A DNA stretch of 64,000 bases, from positions 24,739-88,738 of the forward strand of contig JAKSYS010000209.1 in the NCBI GenBank assembly GCA_022925895.1, read 5' to 3'. This DNA comes from Fragilaria crotonensis (Eukaryota; Bacillariophyta; Fragilariophyceae; Fragilariales; Fragilariaceae). Positions 45,021 to 56,734 of the stretch are shown here, piece by piece. The notes under the pieces were generated by a model. That model had not been told where the DNA came from, did no database searches, and worked only from the letters and a program-made list of their open reading frames with translations. The translations under genes were made by a program, and so were the position numbers. Each line of letters opens with the position of its first letter. Position 1 is the first letter of the stretch.

Positions 45021-45706
45021 CGCTAGTGCGAGACTCGATCCGATCGCAAGTCTGTGTCTTTTATTCCTGATTTCGATACACTTTGCAGTCCTTGTGAAAT
45101 GGAATTGGATAACGTTGCGGAGTTCCTTCCTCTTCTTTGACGAGGAACACGTCGAAATCGCTTACTCCGTTCTTCACACACTAAGATAGCGGTTTGGGAA
45201 TGGCATCAGTGCTTGCTTCCGCAGATGAGCAATGCATCCTTAAAATTGATAAATCAGGCAATACTAAGATTGGATAGAACATCAACGACAATTTGAGAAC
45301 AATGATTGAAAAGTTCTGTCAGTCAAAAGTTCCATGATATCATGATGATCTCTGACCGACTGTAGCGTTGATCTTGATGGGAAGCGTTTCAAGCTGCCCC
45401 GGACGGCGATGCACAAACGCATTGCACGTGCCCTTTTTTGTATTCCCTTCTGTGATGGCATTGGGGTTTATCGAGGTGCTTGCCATGTGTGCCGCGCACG
45501 CTGTGTCACATTTCCTCCTATTACACGCAATTTTCCACTGTAACCTGATAATGTAGATCTTTTGTCAACCTACCAAAAGCAACTCTGTTCACTATAATAG
45601 ATTCATACACAGAGCTAAGGCGAAGAATTTCTTCAAATTGCGATAAGGAATGGAATGGACCGAAATGTTTGCACGGACGCCGTTTGACTGCACACAAGCA
45701 GCAGCC
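45021..45706. other. Intergenic
   Basis: Apart from the possible continuation at 44,998-45,189, I see no gene. This is the 3' flank of the minus-strand membrane protein gene. Confidence 0.4.
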
Positions 45707-48700
45707 TTACATTGGCAGGAGGAGACCTTCCAGAAAATTGCGAGCTTCGTCCTTTCCAAATTTGTCATTGAGTTTCTTGACAGACGTATGGAGGGCAGTC
45801 AATTCGTTGCCTTCCAAAGGATCTTCGGGAACGTCACCGTCATACGCTTCCAAGGCAGAAAGCAATTTTGATTCTCCGTCGGTCACGTTATCATCGAGAC
45901 GGTAGCGGCGGAGCCAAGGCATTAGGGCAATCACAAAGATCAAGCGCCATTGGCCGCCGGCGCGGTTTCCAAATTGGTCGCCGTACCTAAGCTTAAGTAA
46001 ATAAATGACTCCCAGACGTTCCATGTAAGGATGGCGATGGGCATCATGGAGCAGCAAACCCTTTCGGAACTGAATTGGGTGGCCGTCTAAAGCTATGGGC
46101 CCAATCATCCCAACACCAGGGGCAAAGATAGGTGTATCAAGCCGCCCAATGTAAAAGGCGCTAATGGCGAGAAGCTTCACCAATCGAATGAGCATGGTTC
46201 CCACAGTTAGCCCAAGGGCCCAGCATTCTTCCAACAAATGTTAGAGTTGTAGTGACAAGTTATTTGCACGGGTTAGAGAGACACTTACCGAGGACAAGCA
46301 TCAGGAAATTACCTCCAATCGGCCTCTTGCGAAAGAACCCTACAAAGAGAATTCTGCGCACGAAAAGAAGAAGGAGTAACTTGAAGACAAGGGTCACCAA
46401 GATTCCAATCACGTTGGCAAGCAAAATCATCACATATGTTCGCGTGACGCTCCAGACCAAAGCAAACGTAACCAATCCAACAATGATCAAGATAGACAAG
46501 GCACAGTAAAAGGTCCCCCAGAAGGCTGAACCAAACAGGATGGTGGTAAGGTCAGGCGCCATGCGATATTCAGGGAAAGACCGGCAGCGAAGGCTGCCAA
46601 TGTGACCGCAGCGAAACTGCAGGATAGTGCTGACACTCGATGGAATCCAAACAAGCGCGAGTGAAGCCGCAGCGAGAAACGCAACAACACAACCCACACT
46701 GCCAGCAAATCGTACTTCAGCCTCGGTTGGGAACCAATCAGGATCGGAAGAATCACTTGAAGCCTCTTCCTGAAGGTGTCTGTATTGCTGGTCGAGCTCA
46801 AAGAGGTGTCTAGTGGTAGCGGTGGAATTTGAAGCAGTCCCATTGGCCATGGTTTGCGCCAGAGCCGCTGCAAAAATGGCGAGTGTCTCTTGTTGTTGTA
46901 GGCTTGCGACGGACTGAAGGATCTCTGGGTTACTGGCATTGAGGAGATATGCAACAAACTTAAAAGCAAGGTCCGGGTTTGATACTGCGTAACTCTGCCA
47001 CACTTTCCAAAATAATTCTCCACCAATACTTAACATCTTTTCGACGGCCTCAGCTACGTAAGGGACGTACGTAGCGACGAGTGCTTCAATATCGACGCTT
47101 GGAGCTGGTGACATTGTTGGCGATGGTGTTATTGTTGGTGAAGGTGACACGGAAGGGGCTTGCGTTTCAGGGTTGTAAATCGCTTGGATGAGTAGGTCGA
47201 TGCTTGCGTATAGGATAATGTAGAAGATGACGATGAACCATTGAGCAACATTCATGGAGTAGAGGCCGGCGTGGATGTACACGCCGTCCTCCTTGAACAA
47301 GGAACCGTTCCACATCTTTCGAAATGTATCCAGAACGCCTCCCACTGGTTCGCGGTGGTCGGCAGTCGCTTGAAAGTGCATCATGGCTTTCGCATGGGAG
47401 CTATTTAACGAAGTACCCCTCAATTTGAGACTGGCGGTTTCTGATTTTTCGGCTCTTTCAAGACAAGTACCACTGTGCTGTTCCAAAGCATGGTCAACCA
47501 TGCTGTTGATCTTGAACGCCGCAGCTTGCTTCGAGCAACACTCGGATTTGGCCATTTCGCACGTCAACCAGAAGTTCGAGAAAGGGAGTTTCTTCCACAT
47601 TGACCTTGGAACGAGGACGTAGAGGAGTGCCTTTATCTGGAAAGGAGAAGAAGCAGCCCAAAGCAAGCGCAAAGCCGTAAACGAATTGATATTGATAATC
47701 CGGAGCCTTGTATGTGTTGATGAGAAAGAATTTAACACTGTAGATGTATGACAAAATGCAGGAGATTGTGATCGATGCAATTCCAACCACAACACTAAAA
47801 AGCCAGGAAGATCGTGTTGAGGTAAATGGAGTTACCGGCGGTAGACAAAACGACGAAGATCGTTCCCAAAACAATGAGCTGCAACATGATCATCATCCAG
47901 GCAATGATGGAGTTGGCGACGCGACATCCAAACTCGGACATGAACGACGTCGGGCAATCCTGTCTGTTGGAGTATAACGATGTGTCGTATTGGGTGAGAA
48001 ACAAGAGATTTTCGGGCAAATCGCAAAACGTTTCCGTGTGACGGCGTTGGTAAACTTACTGTCCAAGCTTTGTTCTAAACTCAAACGCATACGCGAAAAA
48101 AGCAACAACTACCAACACCCAGAGATAGATATTGAAGGTCTTGGACCGATAATTCTCGGCGACGGTATCGATCGTAGGCAAAGTGAAGAGTCGACTAATC
48201 TTGTCAAGGGCATCGTCAAAGTTCGACTTGGTGACTTCTTCATCTGGATCGTTGTCTTCCAAATTTGCGTCGAGAACCGTTCCATCAAGAACATCGTCGT
48301 AATACGTGGTTTCTCGATTTTCCCATTCCAGATCGTATTGTTGAATGTCTGACGTTGTGGCATTTACCAATACATTGTAATCAAACATTGTGGTACCGTC
48401 TTGGTTTGCGCCAGCTGCTTTGAGCATCTCATCCACCATCGCTAAAGGCACATCATCCTCACCATAGGTCTTCATGATATTGATCATCATTTTTCGGTCC
48501 AAACGCACGGGTTCTGTAGATCCGGTGACATCCAACATGATCATCTTGAGGACTTCGCCAACGAGCACTTGAGCATGATCATCATCAGCCCCAGTCTTGC
48601 GAAGGTGTGGTATGAGCAAAATGCTGGTAAGCTCAACGAGATCAAAGACTGCGGTGGGGGAATCGTCAATAGCGCCGGCCAAGCCGGGCATAAGATTCTT

Positions 48701-48971
48701 TTCGACGTACGCCAAATCGACTTTGATGCCATGTCGAGAGACAAGGAAATTGACAACGTCTTGGGCTGTAGAAGCAAGGATTCACTGGGTTAGATGATAA
48801 TTCATAGTCTGCATCGTATGAGGATGAGGACATCATGGAGGAATGAGGGGCATGCATACCTGTTATAGATGCGTCCTGTCTGAGCGTCGGTCCAGATTGA
48901 TGCAACGCTGAGATGTACTCGAGTTCCTTGACATCGGCGTGTGCGCCAATCGGTTTCTCAAAAGTAATCAT
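45707..48971 (-). CDS. Multi-exon polytopic membrane protein with EF-hand-like region
   Basis: One gene explains all minus-strand frames here. Exon 1 (48,971-48,860) begins MITFEKPIGAHADVKELEYI; exon 2 is 48,765-48,060; then 47,959-46,290 and 46,228-45,707. Introns of 94, 100 and 61 bp have GT-AG ends and join in frame (SIT-A-QDVVNFLVSRHG; KLGQ-DCPTSFMSEFG; LVLE-CWALGLTVG). Exon 2 has two helix pairs resembling degenerate EF-hands (MVDEMLKAAGANQDGTTMFD) and a membrane span (YLWVLVVVAFFAYAF). Later come about seven more spans, a large Ser/Pro linker (TQAPSVSPSPTITPSPTMSP) and a conserved C-terminal part (IFAPGVGMIGPIALDGHPIQ). Frames change at about 47,775 (T run) and between 47,650 and 47,530. 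A membrane transport or sensing role is possible. I recall similar diatom proteins but can name no function. Confidence 0.78.
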
Positions 48972-50054
48972 GATGTATGATCAATATGATCAAGTCAGAT
49001 CAAAAGATCAGAGGGTAGATAATGAGAATGGAGAGTGCTGCCGATTGTACTTGAGAAGATATTCGAACTTTCGAAGGTAACAAGTTACGTGCTGGCAACC
49101 TATCCAGTAAGCCGACTTGAAAATCCTGGTACATAAAGTTTTATCTATGTACTTGGCGTACCATGTATGCACACATGTCTTACCGAAGTAATTTGTACTT
49201 TACGTACGTTTGCGAAATACTCCGAGCTACATTGATGACATGATGACGCCTGCCTTGTCCGTTCGTCTCTATGTATTCAAAAAAAGGAATCTTCAGCCCT
49301 TCAGTGCGAACTCCAGTATGTCGCTTCCCTGTGTCACACAAAAGATGTCTGACAACATTAATGCGTTTTTTTGTAGTATGTAGTATGTACTATGTACTGT
49401 ATTATGTACTGTATACATACTACTCTCAGAGTTCGCCTTCATGAGGATTTCGGGTCACAATTGCTGATGTCACCCAAAGTTCAAGGGCAAGTTGAAGAAT
49501 CGTACATCCTCCGTGGCGTCAAGATGGACAACTACGCTATTGGTTGTACGACGTACAGCTGTACCTGGCATTACAGCAATTACAGCACACGTCTTGCACA
49601 TGATGTTGGACTACCTGGTACTGTATTTAGTGGTACCAGGTATTTGAGTACGGAATACACGAATGCAGATACAGGTATGCTGGAGCAGATACGAAATGCT
49701 ATGAATACAAGTGTATTCTCACAGGATATCATATAGCATGTACCCTGGTACAGTACTCGGAGTAGTTGAAAACCTACCGGTAGTTTCAGTAGAGTGTCAA
49801 AATCACTTTCCAATCGAAAATTGTTATCGCGCGCGCCTCCATTAAGATTTACAACTGGAGCACCCGTACTCTCGTACTCTGGTACGTGGTTTCTGGCATC
49901 ATACCTGGTACATGTACTGTCTGGCGATAATCTGGGTTCTGGGGTCTGGGGTCTGGGGTAGCTATACGCATACAACTCGATTGTACACAATGACACTTGC
50001 AAGAAGACTACGTAAGCAAAGTACACCCAAGCTCGGGGTATACCTCCACACTCC

Positions 50055-50813
50055 CATCCCCACCCGTCGGGGTCTTTTTGGGACGCTATTTTTCGAGTAG
50101 CGTCCTTAGAAGCTTATTTAGGACATTTCCGATATGTCCGATCACTCCTCCAATTCCCACCCGATGCGCTATTATATGGGGTTTAAAAAGGGGGCGCACC
50201 CGTGCGCCGTACTATTTCACTATACGAGTACAGTACGATATTCGGATTTCATTCTTTTGTCGTCTTCCTCGTCTCTCGTTCTATCATCATATCATCATCA
50301 TCGTGGTTGTAGAATGGATCCACCTGTCAACAATGACGATTTGCTCATGAAGCATTTCGTTTTCAAGCGTGAAATCACCTCCTGGTGTGAAGAACAACAT
50401 CATCACTACCGGTAGGTAGATGAGTGAGGTCACCATTGTCATCCCAAACGACGTCCATTTTGTTGCGATTTTTTTACAAACGTAGTCGAGTAGTTCAAGT
50501 AGTACAAAGTATGGCGCACCGAGCACAAATATGGCGCACCATGCCTGAATCCAATGTTGAATAGATCTAAAGTCTCGAATCGAGTTGATCAAATAGGACG
50601 TATTGAGCAACGCTATTTTATTGCCAGGAAGCAGAAATCATATTAATTCTGCCATATATGGCAGAATGAATAGCGTTATATTCCAAGATATTCCATGAGC
50701 TTTTACGAAAATGTCCATCGGGCCCAACCGGTGGTATGCCGATTTCTAAAAAAAGACGCTTAAATGAGGCTAAAATCCAAAATGTCCGAGAAATACCCCC
50801 ACGGGTGGGGATG
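50055..50813. repeat. Possible MITE-like unit with imperfect terminal inverted repeats
   Basis: CATCCCCACCCGTCGGGGT at 50,055-50,073 and, inverted, ACCCCCACGGGTGGGGATG at 50,795-50,813 match at most positions. Each arm is also self-complementary. No target duplication is evident and no transposase lies inside. Confidence 0.3.
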
Positions 50814-50909
50814 CTCTTATAGGGGCGTTGTTAACTCCCAAAAAATGCACCAAAACCGGATACAACTCCGGGTATTTTTGTATCATGCCGTTATTTTTTG
50901 CCGTTAGCT

Positions 50910-50985
50910 TGATACGGTATCCGTGAACCTGATACGAATTTTTTGGAACGAAAATATCAGGATCAGGATCACGGATACCGTATCA
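50910..50985. repeat. 17-bp perfect inverted repeat (hairpin)
   Basis: TGATACGGTATCCGTGA at 50,910-50,926 is the exact reverse complement of 50,969-50,985, with a 42-bp loop. Outside it, TTGCCGTTAG (50,898-50,907) and CTAACGGCAA (about 51,014-51,023) extend the symmetry. It could be a small foldback element or a transcript hairpin. Confidence 0.7.
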
Positions 50986-52427
50986 CGATGCCGGCCAACG
51001 ATGAAATAACTTCTAACGGCAACAATTTCTCCATGTTTGATAAATAATGTGAAATAACGCATGTTGCAGAGTATTACATACGGAGTACTGCGGTATAATA
51101 TATCATACATGGATAAACATACAGTACCTAATATCATGAATACGCACATTATCATTTTGCTACATATATTTTGTATGCATATTCTCTCTTGTTGAACAAC
51201 TATGCTGAGTGTGATACGAACGCCAATACAAGGTGCAATGTACAAGCTGCAATGAATACGTGTATGGTGCGCATACATATGTCTATTGTCTCAATTGTTG
51301 ACGTATCGCTGTACGTGTATGTTGTACTCCGGTATGATTCTCAACCGAACCAATGCAATGCCAGCACTGTGCACTGTGCACGCGAGGCACAACGACGATT
51401 GAATCCCACGAGGAGTTTGTCTCAGTGGACAGTGGACGCATAGAGTAGCGTTGTGTGTCGTTTTTGCTGAACGAACGAATCAAAGTGTGTGACGTTATGT
51501 GGGCAGTTAAAATAAGTGTGGATGCGTCAGCAATCATCGTGATACAAGCTGTTGAGTTAATAACGAATTCTTGTATCACGGACTTTCAGGTGAATAAAAA
51601 AAATATTTAACGTTAAGTTCACAACTGCCTGATACAAAATTTTGTGATACGCGAAGGAGTTAACAACGGCCCTTAACGGATTGATCGTCCTCTCTACCAT
51701 CACAGAAATCACTGAGTACTGGAAGCTACTACTGGTAGCGGAATCTGAGGTATGTCCTATCGGAACTGTTGTCATTTCGAATGAGCATTTTGATCCGTAT
51801 ATACTGTAACACGTTGAGCATTGCACACAACTTAGTAGTATGCAGCATCCTGAAGAACTCGAGAATGCTCTGGAGTTCTGAAGTACCTCGCATATATGAG
51901 AACCAGAGAGCTACCGGAGTAGAGGTAGAGAGATGATGGCGAGTTTTTGACAACTCATGTCGACGTGATGACGTCGCACCAGAATGAATGAAGATGTGAA
52001 ATTCGGTGGTGGTGCGACTGTGTAGAAGAGGACATACACAAATGGGTCTCAAGAAAAAGGCCAGTTCAACCGCGCAAGGAGGACCTGTACCGATCGAGGC
52101 GATACCCGTTTAGACAATCCATAATGGAGCTGAGCTTTCAATTGTCGGAAATGTGTACTGGTGATGCCTGTATGATGTATGCCATATGGTTGTACTGTGT
52201 TATGTTGTACTGCTTGTGCTAGTACCTACGGAAGCTCTGGAGGCCAAGACCAGAGTGACGCTTGCGGGCGAGGGTACGTTGTGGATCTGCAGGTGGGTAG
52301 AATAACTCTCGTGATCATTCTATGATGCTGTGTTGTACTTCTACAGCTGTGCCCGTGAATTTGCATACTGAACCTCCATTTGACTCAAAGCGTGGTACGT
52401 TGTTCGACGAGCGGGCCTCGTCACCGG

Positions 52428-53373
52428 TTATTCCGCCACTTCGCCAAGGAACCCTTTCGGATTGGTCCGCCGGGCTTCCTGGAGCCATGCATCCATTTTT
52501 TTCTCATCATATCTCTTATTCTGAAAACGAGGTTTCAAGAACGGCGACGACGAAGCTCTATTGTTGCTACCGGTAGAGCTGCTGCATTTTCGTAACGCCA
52601 CCAGATTCATACCCCATTCGACTCTACACAAATCCTCGTCGCCCGGCATTATGCCCGAGAGTTCCTTCGCTCCCAGTTGATGCCTCATGAGTACTTGCTC
52701 GATTTGTTTTAGTTTGGTCACCACTGAAAACTCTGGTCCAGCTCCAATGCCTGCGTGGTTGATTGTGTATCCATAAATCTCACTTCCATCAGGCCAGTAC
52801 GACGTTTCCAAATCTTCAATCACGTATATCCCACCCTCCCGGAGCGATGATTTCCAGAGCGAATAGAGGAAAACCGGACGTGCTGTGGTACGTGCGAGCC
52901 ATCATCAATAATGATATCAAACGGACCTGCATCGGCCAACACCTGCATGGTTTCTCGAGTGGATTGATCTCCAAAATGGACTCTAACATTTTGGCGCATG
53001 CCGGGGATCACTTCCGGCAAATTCTCGGTGCCATACGCATAGGCTAATCCCAGGATTAACTCAGCATGTTCAAAGTAATTGTCCCATAATGAGATTGATT
53101 TGCCTCCTTTCGCACCAATTTCGAGAATCTTGAGGTTTCGTTTCTTCCGAAACGGTTCAGACCAATCGGGTAGTAGCGTTCAAAATGATGTCGATAATAC
53201 TTGTCCGATCCGGACTCTTCCAAGAGTTCCGTAAAGTTTTCCGGACCACTTACCTGATTGGGAGTGAAATCATCTTCCAACAGCTTTGCAGAATAATTCA
53301 TCGTAACAATGATGTAACCGGTCATAAAACCGACCAGATAACTTGTAATAACTCTCATATTGTACGACCGCAT
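52428..53373 (-). CDS. Membrane-anchored SAM-dependent methyltransferase-like protein (frameshifted)
   Basis: The likely start is ATG 53,373 or 53,358 (MRVITSYLVGFMTGYIIVTM), giving an N-terminal signal anchor, so the enzyme would face the Golgi/ER lumen. It continues SGSDKYYRHHFERYYP, then in a second frame LKILEIGAKGGKSISLWDNY (motif I, E-x-G-x-x-G-G), VRVHFGDQSTRETMQVL and FDIIIDDGSHVPQH, then in a third frame LREGGIYVIEDLETSYWPDG. This order matches MycE-like / cephalosporin-hydroxylase-type class I methyltransferases, in which D-D-G-S-H binds metal or substrate. The two breaks (about 53,165 and 52,880) each need a single base. Product and acceptor are unknown; a glycan or small sugar is possible. 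Confidence 0.72.
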
Positions 53374-53469
53374 GACTATAAAGGACTGTTTTGAGGAAAA
53401 CAAGGAGAGTATTTTGAGTCTCGAAGATCCCCAGCATTGCAAGTGTTGAGACATGCAGTCCACAGCCAA

Positions 53470-54344
53470 TGACCTTTCTTCCTTCCCTACGAATCACACT
53501 GGTGGTAATCACTCCCCAAACAGCGACAACTCTCCCTCCAAACAAAAGCAGTCGCAATGATACTATTAAGAACTAACCGTAATAACGATACTCACATTGA
53601 TGATATGCGCACGAGAGACCGCTGACAAATGTGATGGAAGCACGACGTTTATGAGTTTGGACCGTTGAATAAGCGAGATTGTGCATTGCATACACAGTAT
53701 CCTGTCTACTCCCTCAGTCCATATGTAGCAGTCACCTTTCAACCATGAATGCGGAAAATTACTGTATTGCCCCAAAACGTCATTTGCTTCGCATTCACCA
53801 GTATTCGCATGATCTCCACTGATAATATGTATGAATATACATGTTGAAGTAAAGGAGTAACAGAATGCTCAAAATTGAGTTTACAGATTGTGATTTTGGA
53901 ATTTTCGAGTTTTCTTGTCATAACTCACAATGATTCAACACCTTTTAAGGCCTTTGGGGCACCGTTACGTATTCTTTATACAATTGAAAAACGGACAAAA
54001 ACGTTTTTGTATTTTGAGTTCATTTTACCACTGTTAGATGATACAGAAAACATGTGGCGACAGTCGACAGTATTACGTTCTCCTGTAGCCTGTAGACTAC
54101 CGTAAACACAAAAGACAACACAAATGAGTTCTCGGAGTGGCTACTTGGTACTAGGTACTGTAGTATTGAGTACTCCACCACGCATAAATAATTCATTGCT
54201 TCAAGCTTCAACCAAGCGCCGGGGTTGAGCATTGCAACGTTACGTCTCCTTGTACAAAGCAGCTTTACTCTGGAGTCTGGACTATTGAAGTACCTGGAAT
54301 AAGAACCAGAGAGCTAACGATAGTGGTGAGAGAGGGAGATACAT
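53470..54344. other. Intergenic between divergent genes
   Basis: About 870 bp between the minus-strand methyltransferase-like gene and the plus-strand gene at 54,345. It should hold both promoters. I see no clear element or gene in it. Confidence 0.45.
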
Positions 54345-56331
54345 ATGATGCCAGTGTATGAAAATGAAGAGCCACACAGAAATGGCGATTCTTTGCCTAA
54401 CTCGAACCAACCGGTAGATCAACAACAACAGCGAGCGAATAGTATGATCTCATCGCAGTCAAGATCATCCTTCAATTTCACCGAGGCTGTACCTCTTTCT
54501 CTATCGAGTTTGGCGCACATGGCAGTGCCTTTGGATGAGGGGGTTATGGATGGTATTCGTGAGATTGTCCACCACATGCAGCTCGCGTGTGTCAATTATG
54601 CAAGAGCAACGACAGCCGTCCAATACTCTCTCAAGGAATTGTGGGTGGATGATTGGCAATGGACCACATCGGCAGCTTCCGATTTGCCACCGGCACTTGC
54701 GAAATTAGGAATGAAACACAAGTATTGCCAACGCGTCAATATATGTGTCGGACAGCCCCAAGATGGGAAACCAGAACAAACTGAGAATTCTAATTCCAAT
54801 TCGACCACGACCGCTGCTGCGACTGTGACTGTACAGGAGAGTGACAATTGGTTGGATGACCCTTTAGTATTGGGAACACTCAGCTTTTGGTACAGTTCTC
54901 AAGAACTATTCACCGAGGAAGAGCTTCAAGACGAAAATCACGATGAACTCGAAATGAATGACGATGATGACATGCCAAACTGTATTCTATACAAGGTTGC
55001 TGTTGAATACCGATCCTTGCCACCGACTGCGAATAAAATGGCGGTTGAAGCGGAAGAACTTAGCATGTTGAGTTTTGGTGGTTCGGTGGATGACGCCGTC
55101 AAGTACGGTGCTCTAGCGAGTTTGCATGACGAGAATGCCAAGTATGTCATGGAAATTTGTTCGGTACGTGGCAAGAAGTATAAGTTCGACTTGATGGATT
55201 CCACATTGAGTGATGGTCGATTGCCTCGATGGAGGCCAAGGAAGGATCCGAACCCCCTTTGTCAAAGTCTCTGTGTCACCGTCACGGACCACACCCACGA
55301 CGACAATGTTGCTCGCCTATCCCTTGTCCTCGATGGCAATCTTCGAAAACCAAAGGAATGTCATCAAAATTGCACTTTTACACCAAGAAACTAGTGTCAT
55401 CTTTTTTGATCTTTCGAAAGCCTGTCAGTGTCACGGCCGTGCCATCCTCAGCAGTCGCTCCTGTTGGATGCCGACTTGGCAGGACAAGTCTTTATCGATG
55501 GTCGGTACGTGACAACGTGGGGACGGATTGCAAATTGGATCCCATGTGGAAGCTCTCTTTGGGTTGGATCTCAATTCCATACCAGTATGGCACGGCCGTA
55601 TTGTGGACTATAATGTCATGATGCAAGTGTATTCTCTCTTGTGGCAGGACCTTTTGGTCGACTCGCGCTTGATGGGATTGGATTTGGCCAACATGTTGCT
55701 CTCCCGTCTCATGTACGGCAAGGACGAGACGGAAGTATACGACGACGACGATGACAATATTGATACGTCTCAAGATACTCTCGAGTCACAAATCTTCTCC
55801 TCGTCCAAGTACGACCCAGTAGGGATTTGTCCCAAGGCATTGGCCACTCGCTTTGCCAACGAATTTGGAAAACTAGCAATTCCAGTCCTTGAGGATGATG
55901 TGCATGTCGTCAAACGATTGTTGGGTCATCGCACTCCAGTCGTCGTTCCACCTCGTTTAATGTCTGTCTTGATGCGAGGTGGATACTTTGGTTTGGGGGC
56001 CATTACCACATGGTTTACCGATGGCATCGTTGTCGTTCGACCACCACAAGACGACCATGAAACGAAACTCATTGTCGATGCCGTGCAGCTCTTGATCGAT
56101 GTTGGTGTTGACGACGTGACAACGGAGCAAATGGTGTTTGCCAAGATTGATGATCCAAATCCCGAACGGCATTTCAACATGTGTCGTTATTACGAGACTG
56201 AGCAGCAATACTATCTGAACGAATGTTTGGCAACATCCACACCATTTTGGGTCGCACATGCGATTGTTCGAGAACATCCTGCCGGAGGATTGGCAGAACG
56301 GAAGCTGTTGGAGAAGATGATGATGAAGTAA
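54345..56331 (+). CDS. Protein of unknown function, two conserved parts, frameshifted
   Basis: The first frame (54,345-55,394) begins MMPVYENEEPHRNGDSLPNS, with a Gln/Ser-rich leader and then a conserved region (GVMDGIREIVHHMQLACVNY, DWQWTTSAASDLPPAL, SVDDAVKYGALASLHDENAK). The second part (about 55,410-56,331) reads SLLLDADLAGQVFIDGRYVT, TWG, then QIGSHVEALFGLDLNSIPVW, HGRIVDYNVMMQVYSLLWQD and CPKALATRFANEFGKLAIPV. The VFIDGRYV-GLDL-PVWHGRIVDY succession resembles proteins I recall from several diatoms, but I can give no function. Frame changes at about 55,355 (GGAATG), 55,455 and 55,517 (GGGGAC) lie in or near short G runs. With one base added at the first and third the protein reads through, so damage or sequencing error is possible. 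Confidence 0.65.
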
Positions 56332-56734
56332 AAACCTGTGACACTTGTTTGTGTGGGGGGCAGATGCATGGCATGGAACGAACGGGACTTGGTTAATTAG
56401 TAGTGAGTTGTGTTTGGTGTTTAGCACCTCTTGGCTGTCCTGATATTTGCATAATAATCAGCCACATATTAAATGCTTTTGCACGCTTGCGAAGGTTTTG
56501 GAACCTCAACCGGCATGGAAAAATGTAGCAAATGGTCACACAGGTGGATGAGCACCTTCGTATTGCCGACTGCCCTACGTGACTTACGGTAATGCACAAA
56601 GACACATGTAGCTTATTAATGTTTTACTTCTGTGAGAGCACCTGACGAGAATAAACTTTTACATCGATATCTCGGAGAAATTGTTACCAGTCCAAACAAA
56701 CTGCACACACAGCCAAGGCTTGGATGTAGCGCAT
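56332..56734. other. Intergenic between convergent genes
   Basis: A 400-bp 3'-to-3' spacer. An AATAAA-like AATAAACTTTT is seen near 56,650; diatom polyadenylation signals are variable, so I do not assign it. Confidence 0.4.

Larger units (their letters stand above)
48972..52427. other. Long intergenic region with inverted repeats
   Basis: This 3.4-kb stretch has no convincing gene. It contains a G-rich 7-bp array (49,931-49,959), an inverted pair CATCCCCACCCGT (50,055-50,073 and 50,795-50,813) about 760 bp apart, and a perfect 17-bp inverted repeat TGATACGGTATCCGTGA (50,910-50,926 and 50,969-50,985). A 23-codon ORF at 52,042-52,113 (MGLKKKASSTAQGGPVPIEA) looks protein-like but stops at once. 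Confidence 0.5.

Noticed and set aside
49380-49430. Regulatory array of GTAC/TATGTACTGTA words
   Set aside because: Similar GTAC-rich simple sequence occurs in several intergenic stretches, so it looks like background composition.
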